Source: Treponema socranskii subsp. paredis ATCC 35535 (lineage in GTDB: Bacteria > Spirochaetota > Spirochaetia > Treponematales > Treponemataceae). Taken from it: 64,000 bases of DNA. The DNA is taken from contig KE332515.1 of NCBI GenBank assembly GCA_000413015.1, positions 1,489,730 to 1,553,729 on the forward strand, in the 5' to 3' direction. Below are positions 27,901 to 35,119 of this stretch, one piece after another. The stretch's first letter is position 1; the number at the start of each line of letters is the position of its first letter. The notes below the pieces were generated by a model. That model searched no databases, was not told where the DNA came from, and was given only the letters and a program-made list of their open reading frames with translations. The position numbers were made by a program, and so were the translations under genes.

Positions 27901-29192
27901 GTCCGTACATCAGGCCGTACATATACCCCTGCATTATTTTTTTCATATGCAAACGATACAAAATATCTCCCTTCTTCCGTTCCATGTCCTGTATATCGTA
28001 TTTCCGTCGGATAGACATATTCTTCATCTTTTGTATATTTATATACTATCGTGTTCCCGTATCGATCTTCTTCTTTCGTTATATACCAACTAAACTTCGC
28101 AGTTTTTCTTCCCTCTGCACAGGTATAACTGTCAGGGGTATCCCCATAATATTTTTTTATTCCGTTCTTTTCATACACAACCCACCAGTCATCTTCATCA
28201 TTCCGATATCGTTCTATCTTTTCAAATCCGATCTTCTTTTTCGGCTCATATGCAAATACCGTCGCCGAACCGTTTTCCTCTTTTTTGATACAATTGAGTA
28301 CCGTACCGTCTTTCACATACGTATCGTTTCCGTCATAGTTCGGAAGCCCGTGCCGAGTATCCGTTGTAATCACACTCCCGTATTGCACGTCAAACCCGAT
28401 TCCGCATATACCGTTTCCACTGCCGCTCGAATACACTACAGCAACCGATGGTGTAAGTCCTGCTCTCCCCGCCGTAAGCGGTAAGGTAAACCGAAACGAT
28501 GCATCACCAAACGAACTTGCCTCAAAGCCTTCCGGCTGTATCACGCCCGAAAGCGGGTTCGCCGCTTCAAGGTTCTTTATACTGTTGATATTAAAATCAA
28601 GCGGATCTGCCGTCTCAGGCAGCGTGAGCGTTCCGTTGATCATATCCGTAAAGTGCGTGCTCTCGCTTTCGATAAGACCTTCTTCTTCCAATAGTGCTCG
28701 CCTCGGAAGCGCAGTCCATACCTTCTTTTTCGTATCGTAAAAATATGTCTTAAGCTCTTCTAACGCTGCCCTCTTCCCTGATAGCGCTTCTTCGTACGGG
28801 ATCGTGATAACAACTTCTTTTTCAAACTGCTGTCCCGCAGGTAAAAATCGATACCCCCCTCGCCCTTCCGTCGCGTTATACAGCCGCTCGCCAGTCTCCG
28901 CCACGCGAAACAAACGCGTTATGCTTATCTCTGTATCTTTTTTCAATGCCCCAGGCGGTATTACGATCGATGCTCGCCCGAGCCTCACTTCCCCACCTTC
29001 CTCCGCTCTGATAAGCGCACTCTCCTTCTCTCCCGTAAATGCCGCTTCTATCAAAGCTCTCGTGCGTTTCCCTTCCGACACTTCCTGTGCAAAAGCAGAA
29101 AACGGAAAAAGTGTCACTATATAAAAAATCGCTGCCGAACATGCGATAACACGATGCTTGTGTGGCACGACGCTTTTTTCTCGGATCTCCAT
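18945..29192 (-). CDS. Full-length exported SpvB/Rhs polymorphic toxin with permuted papain-like tip
   Basis: The 3415-residue protein starts at the ATG 29192, with AAGGAG upstream. Order: signal peptide (1-36, FSAFAQ), ZU5-like segment (about 60-120), SpvB-type domain (about 200-330), FG-GAP/VCBS motifs (DMNGDGRPDIV 585, DIDGDGLPDLV 680, and others at 1635, 1736, 1819 and 1987), YD repeats (about 2150-3100), Rhs core (YYYGARYLDAKYSRWLSADP) and DPDGR, the self-cleavage motif, near 3208. The tip of about 205 residues has GHMGHAGMYV (His) and then NNCGTWARDVL (Cys), the His-before-Cys order of permuted NlpC/LRAT/DUF4105-like folds. Related Tc-toxin B/C proteins form a hollow shell enclosing the tip. 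It lies between gspG and gspI, so T2SS is the likely exporter. Export and toxicity are inferred. Confidence 0.92.
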   Translation of the reverse strand: MEIREKSVVPHKHRVIACSAAIFYIVTLFPFSAFAQEVSEGKRTRALIEAAFTGEKESALIRAEEGGEVRLGRASIVIPPGALKKDTEISITRLFRVAETGERLYNATEGRGGYRFLPAGQQFEKEVVITIPYEEALSGKRAALEELKTYFYDTKKKVWTALPRRALLEEEGLIESESTHFTDMINGTLTLPETADPLDFNINSIKNLEAANPLSGVIQPEGFEASSFGDASFRFTLPLTAGRAGLTPSVAVVYSSGSGNGICGIGFDVQYGSVITTDTRHGLPNYDGNDTYVKDGTVLNCIKKEENGSATVFAYEPKKKIGFEKIERYRNDEDDWWVVYEKNGIKKYYGDTPDSYTCAEGRKTAKFSWYITKEEDRYGNTIVYKYTKDEEYVYPTEIRYTGHGTEEGRYFVSFAYEKNNAGVYVRPDVRTDGRGKFLSVCGWRLQEISTNYEYKENTELKKNVLKRFRFEYAQGTDNYDAAWVSLLKRFSVYSSAQEQCDYAYEFTYNNLEQNEDGTFKYFAAGEHWSGGGALRTSSSGSSGASASGTGGAGYGFPWLDGRLTGGGQVSSTNSDSWTEEMLCDMNGDGRPDIVYTKGNLLTGGQKFYIAYNNGQNGFDAGQEIEGIAGTHDIDDEHTESRTHGWSIYGGVGFAASAIKAKAGVSHVDVTQEGFSSISSGVTDIDGDGLPDLVESGVTYYWKNKGAGADGRVRFEKVFFDGMTDPTLFVEEKTEEEKRREAETKAKFNKLYYIQTPFRIWRAPFRGTVKLHHELRAEKGVKAYVATKGEANKNEIENDVTLEADENTELYFIHDVDAARSSADKDTRKENTEWDITITYEKIKPFFVAHPPLFYPLQQLTAQSDQAFPEKKDVLKSATYGYTEAFESLYTEKQQRTTEGVYTTILTLKDDWQEICSKETVEAVCKMLIEKRHFVPAVLNEAEFQKVIDFIVKKRNRNEEKKKAVSDFVQFYEYNAAQELYYLKAYNGTNATERKTYDEKRKIILWDIFSKSDLDIRDVLKKYDIYDETETVFCGKTVCYRRRAQAETTETRNEERTGSVLKKGSEIPLGMFDGKAIVLVTEHGVSKIVSKSGDERWDAVIAESSDTKTVRMTANGATMEFVLSGYTRRTERVLAAEMEAIKRRAEFVLPDTDVSSSEWQKDFNTEAAFKAWMNRFTKVNGDPYFTDETIQAIAACLYTAEWKLKKAQEQDIGKAQSYLDTYRSYCFSEKQFPFYTAESDGTFSLKDEWKTVKTESDFQKKVNGKKTLDEQAWKDYRQKNELLEKMLEGEQVGRYASIVRSVIYDNDYAYDVQGGGESATIAIVILDNNEFVIRKQNFKSVGAYGSEIHQNAVWNSTNDFSSETKTTSRLVYGTEEQEEDKEQNAVYIDVCEHMYGGCNNWYYGIWKGDVQDFTPEMLNKTTVVISENPTEADFDYEKRSKEYQEKAKETKSNTVAEIRYYFPSKNNIPLISVGGKKPREAQAIEIEAETNISFKEYEATGKAVLIGTVARIGKAEKGWDQKGNRISVPKAMTYAPYILENAIHCDRVGGSAYYDLPEVRAQVLPIGFPSLRVNKNTGKDITDGATVNATALVEATFENLVTMTTDIVKNTAGAGLDGTRGTNTSENLTIRDFRDVNGDGIPDVLLNGKLLYGKRGVNGEVSFVRAGTNLLAGKTFRRNTNETKTYGGSISASGAVAMHFDAKGKVKGVIPQGCTVGGGGFYAKGGGTESSGLFDINGDGLVDYFDEGFAINIGDGFMKRDLFSYNPGALTSNINESFGINASFGKGESWQSDRIETGVSFGVGVSYSVSAANTTEMLLDINGDGLADIVKKELKANLPSDRTDTFVKYNTGTGFTDWQKIDLPDWNIDAGMAATYATVTDGNVQLNFLKGIPLVGEALSTLNVFDSLITGITGDSIAINPLGPFLFKYANSLDFSSTLNFGVNGNVSGSGTWSKHLFISFAYVGTINVTVSVSGGVNGSGSLTGATVKMMDMDGDGLADHVLRIPGLLPASGIYVKRNLMGGADLLKRIKSSTGAEWEIGYELEYGTPAMPHAKYVMSSLTTKDGCGKNGRAEIAHSSHAVTVHYRYRDGYYNRFEKDFYGYGEVTASYADGSVEVTNYANRAYYSKGVVVRNRVSDKDPNSILRDTVHTLCDEPVALFARTETTARETGSNGVQTSGIAYEYDAFGNVTRVRQYAGGDMYVQADITYAQFSGEEYLHAHPTTIEVRGGEGELLRKREGDYDSTTGALTSLRQYYDREHYAEHSFGYDAYGNTIFVFEPGGSMKWYRYDKTVHQYPITIARTGSMERLRAGRDNRRDATYESSITWDIVTGVKVSEKDINGNEMRYVYDTQQRLIEVRSPYDEKGGVPAVRYSYHTPVNGFWYAVTENKVVTDSHNTETIKTFIQTDGLGRAIISAKTGCTYNKEKKVKELGWNVSGAVCYDEKGRTIAEGQPYFIAGESIEAINLNGKDNEKRAKLYQLIRPTEKAYDALDRIVETVLPGVNEKGNKRVQKMRYGITDDGLSYTETTDPKGNVGVQYTDARGNIVKVARYSEKDTAHPLTSATYEYDAIGQMVAAYDAARNPITVTYDMLGRKTELTTKDGGAKRYTYDELHLLYEDDEVMRQSGSRIDYSYDGFNRVIKIAYPEGGDVEYEYGAYGAANNSAGKVVSVRDEAGETHYEYGKLGEVTKETRTFKRHIPAYENEKTAVMEYVSDYLGRMQSITYPDREVVTYGYDAGGQVCSIKGKHGTQDYTYVADIGYDEYGQRIYIKYGNGVETNYTYDENMRWLKHIDTENKYGTQYQNIVYSFDDVGNVEKYTNDCMNGSRYRTEQTYTYDALYQLIKAEGVTEDNPYAIPNSPDYRSNYEQNFSFDAIGNMTYKKSKETITPAIQKKGGDDLNYEFTYEYDADYAHRLKRAGSEQKGWRYYTYDANGNVTSESDGVAPNEDTTTLTPVTVTTQTNEEGSPVYEADYAWAWPWSDSDTGSGKISPNNKRIYEWNSRNLLMRSVALGYDTRYAYAADGNRAAKWTSTKLSETLYFNTMWTWHIDKGLSQGQQGQYSKHIYLGETRIVTKQTSDLEESYGQSEEWHHQYYYHPDHLGSAQLITDYEGNEYQRIEYTPYGELWVEKKTVNEKDMRYLPYKFTAKEQDEETGLYYYGARYLDAKYSRWLSADPAVSDYINGNSTSGGLYNTVNFNLYHYAGNNPIKYIDPDGRDSGFVMDEDAVGHMGHAGMYVQTKEGYSYFEVTGIKKDEKVGGTISGKKKTEILSKSPLSFPAASSVDTANNVSKKETDLYSGVVRRDFADKNELLEYLKKAGDNDGYISIVSFETTPKEDKLIYDTAMKAGKSFSNYSAIGNNCGTWARDVLTTPGTGLFQIYTPDIDIYGILNKNAPNMIGDQLYLSNQSRAKYLRIEK
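28536..29154 (-). repeat. Direct repeat 2 (N-terminal coding part of SpvB/Rhs)
   Basis: Partner of 1724-2342. Identity drops sharply at both ends, which points to gene conversion or a recent duplication of this part only. Confidence 0.85.
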
Positions 29193-29325
29193 TGTCCGTC
29201 TCCTTTTGTACCCTTACAGCTCGAGCGTCTATAACGCTTTTATTTTTCAGTATGCCCCATACTGCTTACTTTTGCAAGCAAGTTTTATTAAACAGAATGG
29301 TATGTTCATTAAAACAGCACCGCCC

Positions 29326-29772
29326 TCAGTTTGCCCACGATGTGATGTCCGCATCTTTTCCTTCCCCACCTTCTTTTCCGTCGGCACCGAATGATCGTAT
29401 GCCGTACGGATTTGCATCAGGGCCGGGTTCAAGGTATTCATAGTCGTTGCCCCACGGGTCTTTCGGCGCATCCTTATACATATACGGCCCGTTCCAACCC
29501 GCACTCACCGGCTCTATTTCAGGCTTTTTTCGAAGCGCCGCAAGGCCCTGCTCCACCGTCGGATATCTCCCGCAGTCGATATAATAGGCTTCCAATGCGA
29601 CACAAAACGAATCCACTTGCGTCCGCGCTGCTGCTCCTCTCGCTTTTTCAAGACTCCCCGTCGCCATAAAACCCACCGACGCCGTCAACACCATGATTAT
29701 CGCAATGACGATCAGCGTTTCCATAAACGTCCAGCCCGCCTCTTCGTTTCCGTTTTCTCTTTTCCGTCGCAT
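29326..29772 (-). CDS. gspG: Major pseudopilin GspG
   Basis: The 148-residue protein has a leader ending in AG, then WTFMETLIVIAIIMVLTASV: Glu at +5 is present, while Phe at +1 is replaced by Trp. The rest follows GspG closely: ALEAYYIDCGRYPTVEQGLAAL, WNGPYMYKDAPKDPWGNDYEY and GIRSFGADGKEGGEGKDADI, the calcium-binding C-terminal loop. GspG forms the pseudopilus that pushes substrates through the secretin. The gene overlaps gspF by one base. The 133 bases between its stop and the Rhs start hold a weak promoter candidate on the minus strand (TTGCAA, 17 bases, CATACT). Confidence 0.95.
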   Translation of the reverse strand: MRRKRENGNEEAGWTFMETLIVIAIIMVLTASVGFMATGSLEKARGAAARTQVDSFCVALEAYYIDCGRYPTVEQGLAALRKKPEIEPVSAGWNGPYMYKDAPKDPWGNDYEYLEPGPDANPYGIRSFGADGKEGGEGKDADITSWAN

Positions 29773-30971
29773 TATAACGCTCCTAACAGTGAAAATACCG
29801 GCAGCACAAACTGCCCGACAAGAATAAGCAACAGCACTCCCGTTATCAAAATAAATACCGGTTCCGCCGATGCCGTAAGGGAGGTGACGATATGTATCGT
29901 CTCTTTTTCATAATACCTTCTAAGCTGGGAAAATACCGTTTGTACCGATCCCGTCGCTTCTCCGATCCCCGTCCACGTTACCACATACGACGGAATAATC
30001 TTCACTCGCGCAAACGCTTCGGAAAGCTTCGCTCCTTCTGCAACCCTCTCCGATACCGCCATGATCGCCGCACGATACGCCCTGTTTCCTACAGAATCGG
30101 CACTCCTCCGTAGCGCCTCCACGATCGGCACACCCGAAGCGCACAAAAGCTCCATTGAAAATACGAAATCGCTCGTGCATATCGTCTTACTATAATAGCC
30201 GGCAAACGGAAGTCGAAGCACCAGCCCGTCGATACTGCGTGCGCTTTTCTCCGAAACTCGGTATGCCAGCAACACAAGCACAACCGCCGTGAACAGCACC
30301 GCGATCCCTACTGTCCATATCGTTATCGCTCGATATACCCCGTCGATACCCGCTGCAACTTCTCCGCTGCTTTCGGTAAATACGGCAAATACATTTTGCA
30401 ATCGCGGAAATACGAAACATACCATACACGCGATAACGCCGAGCGCCGTTACGAATACCGTTAAAGGATAGATAAGCGCTTGTATGATTTTCTGCCTCGT
30501 CTCCCGCTTTACGCGAAGATACTGCGCAAGCCGGTCAAATACTTCCGTAATCGACCCGACCGTCTCCCCGATACCCACGAGCGTTATATATAACGAAGAA
30601 AACGACGGATAAAACGGCGAAAGCGCTTCATGTAAGCGCTCTCCTTTTTCAAGCGAGCGTAACAGCTCGCCGCACAGCTCTACATTTTTTTCAGTCCTAT
30701 CTATTTTTGCACAGACTGTAAGGCTCTCTTGCACCGAAAGACCCGAGCGTAAAAGGGATGCCATGCTTTCCGTAAAGACGATAACACCCTTCATGCCTAT
30801 CCGAAACTTTCCCGTTTTTCTCTGTATCGACTTTGCTTCTTCATACGATATGAGCACTTTTCCGCTGTCGGAAAACTGTCGCACTAAATCAGTGTAATCG
30901 GCCGCTTCGTGCAATTCACTATTGCTTCTCCCCTGTCGATCGCTCACTAAACAACGGTACGTTTTTTTCAT
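29772..30971 (-). CDS. gspF: T2SS inner-membrane platform protein GspF
   Basis: The 399-residue protein has two T2SSF domains (about 68-190 and 270-392) and three membrane helices (about 166-190, 215-240, 370-395). Typical motifs are VFTESMASLLRSGLSVQESL, GETVGSITEVFDRLAQYL and, in the second domain, AGVPIVEALRR-like and GEATGSVQTVFSQLRRYYEK. It docks the ATPase GspE in the inner membrane. It overlaps gspE by 4 bases and gspG by one base, so the four core genes are translationally coupled. Confidence 0.95.
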   Translation of the reverse strand: MKKTYRCLVSDRQGRSNSELHEAADYTDLVRQFSDSGKVLISYEEAKSIQRKTGKFRIGMKGVIVFTESMASLLRSGLSVQESLTVCAKIDRTEKNVELCGELLRSLEKGERLHEALSPFYPSFSSLYITLVGIGETVGSITEVFDRLAQYLRVKRETRQKIIQALIYPLTVFVTALGVIACMVCFVFPRLQNVFAVFTESSGEVAAGIDGVYRAITIWTVGIAVLFTAVVLVLLAYRVSEKSARSIDGLVLRLPFAGYYSKTICTSDFVFSMELLCASGVPIVEALRRSADSVGNRAYRAAIMAVSERVAEGAKLSEAFARVKIIPSYVVTWTGIGEATGSVQTVFSQLRRYYEKETIHIVTSLTASAEPVFILITGVLLLILVGQFVLPVFSLLGAL

Positions 30972-32479
30972 ACGAGCGCCTCGCGCTTCACCTCTTCGAG
31001 CGTCGTCTCTCCTGCAATAATTTTTTCTACCGCATTTTCGCTAAGGCGCTGCATGCCTTCTCCGGCTGCAATTTCATACAGCTTCGCTTCCGAGTCCCCG
31101 CCGTCTATCGCCCTAAGTATATCTTCCGTAAGCTTAAATATTTCCGAAACAACCGTACGACCGGCATAGCCCGTATACCCGCACGCCGCACACCCGTCTC
31201 CCATCCTCATCGTCGTACCCTTTATACCGAACTTCTTTTGCAGCGCTTTTACTTCCGCATTCACCGGAACCGTCTTTCCGCACGATGCGCACACTTTTCT
31301 CACAAGCCGCTGTGCCACACAATATTTCAATACCGAAGAAACCAAGTACGGCTCTATCCCCATGTTTTTAAGGCGCGTCACCGCAGATATGCTGTCATTC
31401 GTATGCAGCGTCGAAAGAATAACGTGTCCCGTAAGGGAAGCCCGAACGGCAAGCTCCGCCGTCGCCGTATCCCGGATTTCCCCGACCATAATGACATCAG
31501 GGTCTTGGCGCAATACCCGCCGTAAAATCCCGTCAAACGTCAAACCGATACTTTCATTGACCTGTATCTGATCGACATGCGGCAGTACCCGTTCAACCGG
31601 ATCTTCTATCGTAATTATTTTAAGCGATTCGCTGTCCATCGCACTGATAAGCGAATGCAGCGTCGTCGTCTTTCCGCTTCCCGTAGGACCCGTCGCAAGA
31701 ATAAGCCCGTTCGCTATCCCCAACGCTTTTTTAAGCAGCGCATACTGTCCCGATGAAAATCCGAGTTCTTCGATACGCTCGACATATTTTTTCGAATTGA
31801 AAAGGCGCAATACGATCGACTCGCCGTACGTCACCGGTATAAACGACACTCGAAAATCCATCGACGTCCCGTCAGTACTCACGCGCATCCTTCCGTCCTG
31901 CGGCAATCGCTGCTCCATGATATTCAAGTTTGCCATTATCTTTATACGGCTCGCCATGCCCGGATACAGCGCTTTATCCATTATCCGAACCGTTCGAAGG
32001 ACGCCGTCAATGCGAAATCGTATTCGCACCTCTTTTTCTTCCGGCTGTATATGAATATCCGATGCCCCTTTCCGCACCGCTTCAAGACACGTCGCATTGA
32101 TAATATTGATGACCGGAGCAGACTCGGAAACGCTTTCAAGTGAAAACCCCGCTTCCGTCTGCTCATCCCTTCCGTCTCTTCCCTCCGCTTGTCCGTCCAT
32201 CACATTGCCGACAAACTCCGCAAAAGCACCGTCTCCGACAACCTCGATATCCGTCTTTTTCGGATAATGAAACGCTTTAAGATACGCCCCCGTATCCTCC
32301 AGTCTGCTTTTCGCTACGGCGATCCGTACCGAATCTTCCGTCTCCGAAAGCTTTACCGCTCCCGCTCCTCTGATATACGCATCCGTATATTGCCCGGCGC
32401 AGTTTCGATACTCCCGATATGACGCGATTTCAAATTGCACCGCTTCTCTGTCAGCTTTCCGCCGCGACGTATTTTTCAT
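30968..32479 (-). CDS. gspE: T2SS assembly ATPase GspE
   Basis: I chose the ATG at 32479 (MKNTSRRKADREAV), which overlaps gspD by 29 bases; a longer ORF to 32545 exists but overlaps more. The protein has an N1E-like domain, then Walker A (GPTGSGKTTTLHSL), an Asp box, Walker B (VIMVGEIRDTATAELAVRAS) and the His box (HVILSTLHTNDSISAVTRL). A zinc-binding pair CASC...CAAC lies in the C-terminal part. About 503 residues is normal for GspE. It drives pseudopilus growth in the cytoplasm with GspF and the GspL-like protein. Confidence 0.95.
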   Translation of the reverse strand: MKNTSRRKADREAVQFEIASYREYRNCAGQYTDAYIRGAGAVKLSETEDSVRIAVAKSRLEDTGAYLKAFHYPKKTDIEVVGDGAFAEFVGNVMDGQAEGRDGRDEQTEAGFSLESVSESAPVINIINATCLEAVRKGASDIHIQPEEKEVRIRFRIDGVLRTVRIMDKALYPGMASRIKIMANLNIMEQRLPQDGRMRVSTDGTSMDFRVSFIPVTYGESIVLRLFNSKKYVERIEELGFSSGQYALLKKALGIANGLILATGPTGSGKTTTLHSLISAMDSESLKIITIEDPVERVLPHVDQIQVNESIGLTFDGILRRVLRQDPDVIMVGEIRDTATAELAVRASLTGHVILSTLHTNDSISAVTRLKNMGIEPYLVSSVLKYCVAQRLVRKVCASCGKTVPVNAEVKALQKKFGIKGTTMRMGDGCAACGYTGYAGRTVVSEIFKLTEDILRAIDGGDSEAKLYEIAAGEGMQRLSENAVEKIIAGETTLEEVKREALV

Positions 32480-34610
32480 AATACCGCCGTATCCCCCGCG
32501 CTCGCAGCTCTTCCGCATTTCCGCTTCGCTCGACAAACGGAACAAGGTATATCACAAACTCCGTATCAGCCGTCGATTCCACCGTCTTTCTGAACAAAAG
32601 CCCGATTAGCGGTATCGAGCCCAGTATCGGTGTCTTTTGTATACTCACGTCTTTTTCACTCTGCATCAGCCCGCCGATAATAACGGGGCTTCCCGACTTT
32701 GCCCTGACATTCGTCGTCACTTTCTTTTCCGATGTCGGAGGCGGCACCGTCGTATCGTTCGTCGTTCCCTGCTTCGATACCCGCGCATCCACCGCTACCG
32801 TTATCATATCGTCCCCCGATACCCATCCCTTTATCGAAAGCGTCAACCCGCTCGATATTTCCCTCGTCGTGCTCGAGTACACGTTATTCGTATTGTCTTT
32901 TACGATATCGCGATATCGGTACACATTCGTATTTGAAAACGAAATCCCTTCCCCCGATATCCCGTTCAGCGTCGTGTCCGCAAGAACCCGTGCCTTTCCC
33001 GAACTGAGTTCCCATGCAAGGCTTGCCGCAAACCGTATACCGAATTGCGAGACAATATCGAAACTGACATTTAGAAGACTTCCCAATGTCGCCGCATAGC
33101 TCAAGCCGTTTCCCGTACTCGATACCTTTTCCACTTGCAGCGAGGGCTCCCATTTGAACCCGCTCGTCTTTTGATGTTGTATCACAAGCACTTGATAGCG
33201 TACCTGCTGTTTCGGTTTATCTATCAACGAAAGCTCTTTCTTAAAATTGTCGAACGTCTCTTCCGGCCCGGTAAAAAATACCAACGCCGTATCACCCGTC
33301 ACCGTAATATGCTCTTTTTTTATCGACGGCGGTAAATACTTACATAACTCGTCGCTTTGTATATAGCGCAACCGTACCGCCCGTGCCGCATCTTTCCGGT
33401 CAATAAGCGTAAGATACTCTCGTAGCTCCCGCTCCTTCTCTTCCGTCACCTGCGTTACAAATGTCATGCTGTTCGGTACTATCACCGTATCCGTATACAA
33501 AATACTTTTCGGTATAAGCGGAACTACTTCCGATACCGCAAGATTTTTAGTCGTAAACCGTTGATAATATCGCCCTTCAATCGGTATATCGATCGCTCCC
33601 AGAAAATCGAGAATCGGTTTTGTCTCCTCTTCGCTTCCCGTTATGTAGATCGTATTTGACCCTTTATCCACCCGCGAAAAAGACGATGCGTTTAACTCCG
33701 TCGGAAAAAGCGCCATAACGCTTTCCGCACTTACATGTACCAGATGTATCGCCTTTGTCGTTTTTAATTTTTTAAGTATATCTTTTCTTTGGATCTCAAA
33801 AATATAATAAATGCCGTCCGTTACCGAGCAATCGCTGTTCGTCTGCTCCAAAATCAAATGCAACAGCGTCTCAAAATCTTTATCCGTGTAATATAGGTTT
33901 TCAAGTACAACGGCATTCTTGTTAAGCAATGAATACTCTTTGCCCGCTTTTCTAAAAAGCGCATCCAATACCGTTGCCGCAAGTGCTTTTTTCAGCGAAA
34001 GACTATATAAGCCGTCTTTTACCGTTATGCCGAAATCTTCCGTACTTCGCCCGTTTTGCCCTCTCCCCATACGCGAAATGAAATACCCCTTCCCCGTCTT
34101 CTCAAGCGTATACCCTGACAACCGCAACATCACAAGCTCCATGAGCTCTTCTACCGTCGCTTCTTCCGTCCGAACCGTCACCGTCACATTCGGAAGCGAT
34201 TCATACATAATCGTTACATGCGTATCCCGCGATAGCTTCAGCAAAAACGGGATAATCGGCACCTCTTCCCCGTCTACATAATAACCGTTAGCCCGTTTTT
34301 CGATCCGCACTTTCGTTATATAATAAGTGCCGTCCCGCTTTTCAACAAAGATCCGACTACTCTCCGCAAATCGCTTCATCGCCGTATCGAAATCCGTATC
34401 TTCAAAATGAAACGTCGCAAGCCCGGAAACCGTGTCATCAATGCTCACCGATTCTCCGCACATATCAGCAACCGAAAGAATGATATCCGCTATCTTTTGA
34501 TTTCTAAAATCTATCGATATCTTTTCTCTCTGTTCCTCCGTCTGGGAACAAAGACCGCCCAGTGCAATACAGATAAACACGGCAACAAAAAAGCTTCGCT
34601 TCCCGCTCAT
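32451..34610 (-). CDS. gspD: T2SS secretin GspD
   Basis: The 719-residue protein has a signal peptide (MSGKRSFFVAVFICIALGGL, ending near CSQ), a series of N-domains, including STN-like (ISIDFRNQKIADIILSVADM) and secretin N repeats (IHLVHVSAESVMALF; RFTTKNLAVSEVVPLI; VRLRYIQSDELCKYL), then the secretin core. The core ends with SGSPVIIGGLMQSEKDVSI, TPILGSIPLIGLLFR and TEFVIYLVPFV. It forms the outer-membrane pore. The C-terminal extension (ARGIRRYYEKYVAAES) could be an S-domain for a pilotin. It overlaps the prepilin peptidase gene by 4 bases. Confidence 0.95.
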   Translation of the reverse strand: MSGKRSFFVAVFICIALGGLCSQTEEQREKISIDFRNQKIADIILSVADMCGESVSIDDTVSGLATFHFEDTDFDTAMKRFAESSRIFVEKRDGTYYITKVRIEKRANGYYVDGEEVPIIPFLLKLSRDTHVTIMYESLPNVTVTVRTEEATVEELMELVMLRLSGYTLEKTGKGYFISRMGRGQNGRSTEDFGITVKDGLYSLSLKKALAATVLDALFRKAGKEYSLLNKNAVVLENLYYTDKDFETLLHLILEQTNSDCSVTDGIYYIFEIQRKDILKKLKTTKAIHLVHVSAESVMALFPTELNASSFSRVDKGSNTIYITGSEEETKPILDFLGAIDIPIEGRYYQRFTTKNLAVSEVVPLIPKSILYTDTVIVPNSMTFVTQVTEEKERELREYLTLIDRKDAARAVRLRYIQSDELCKYLPPSIKKEHITVTGDTALVFFTGPEETFDNFKKELSLIDKPKQQVRYQVLVIQHQKTSGFKWEPSLQVEKVSSTGNGLSYAATLGSLLNVSFDIVSQFGIRFAASLAWELSSGKARVLADTTLNGISGEGISFSNTNVYRYRDIVKDNTNNVYSSTTREISSGLTLSIKGWVSGDDMITVAVDARVSKQGTTNDTTVPPPTSEKKVTTNVRAKSGSPVIIGGLMQSEKDVSIQKTPILGSIPLIGLLFRKTVESTADTEFVIYLVPFVERSGNAEELRARGIRRYYEKYVAAES

Positions 34611-35068
34611 CCGAACACCTCAAACACAAGCATACCAATCGCTCCTGTCGATAAAAACGGTGCAAACGCTACCTTCTCCGTCCTCTTCCCACTACCGCGC
34701 ATTACTATTATGTACACTAAGCCTAATACGCTTGCCGCAAAAAAGGAGAGCCAGCTGTATCGTAGCCCAAGCGTATATCCGAGCACGCCTCCGAACTTCG
34801 CGTCTCCCCCGCCGAGTCCTCCGTAAAAATAGCGCACCCCTGAAAATAATAAAAATATCAGCACGCCCGCGCTGATATTGCCTATGATCCCTGAATAATC
34901 GTATTTGATATCGCTGACAAATAAGATAAGAAAAAATGCATACACCAATTCATTCGGTATGCGATACGCTCGTATATCCTGTATGGATATCAATATGCAA
35001 AAAATAAGCGTTACGAGGATTCTACTCATACCGAATACTGCTGCCGTATCCGTTTCCAAAGCCGACAC
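34607..35068 (-). CDS. Type IV prepilin peptidase, catalytic half only
   Basis: The 153-residue protein has the A24 aspartic peptidase signature: SIQDIRAYRIPNELVY (first Asp) and FYGGLGGGDAKFGG (GxGD Asp), within about five or six membrane helices. The N-terminal N-methylase domain with its Cys pairs, present in standard PilD/GspO, is absent, as in archaeal and TadV-type peptidases. I use the GTG at 35068, preceded by AGGGGGAAAGCC; an ATG at 35029 is possible. It should cleave the leaders of GspG and the minor pseudopilins. It is the first gene of the T2SS operon. Confidence 0.9.
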   Translation of the reverse strand: MSALETDTAAVFGMSRILVTLIFCILISIQDIRAYRIPNELVYAFFLILFVSDIKYDYSGIIGNISAGVLIFLLFSGVRYFYGGLGGGDAKFGGVLGYTLGLRYSWLSFFAASVLGLVYIIVMRGSGKRTEKVAFAPFLSTGAIGMLVFEVFG

Positions 35069-35119
35069 GGCTTTCCCCCTTCTCCGCCCCGTTAGACCCT
35101 ACAACGTCACCGTCCCTAC

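Noticed and set aside
29193..29325. Attachment site for a 20-kb toxin island at the gspG side
   Set aside because: I searched by eye for matching direct repeats beside gspI (9187-9204) and found none, so site-specific insertion cannot be claimed.
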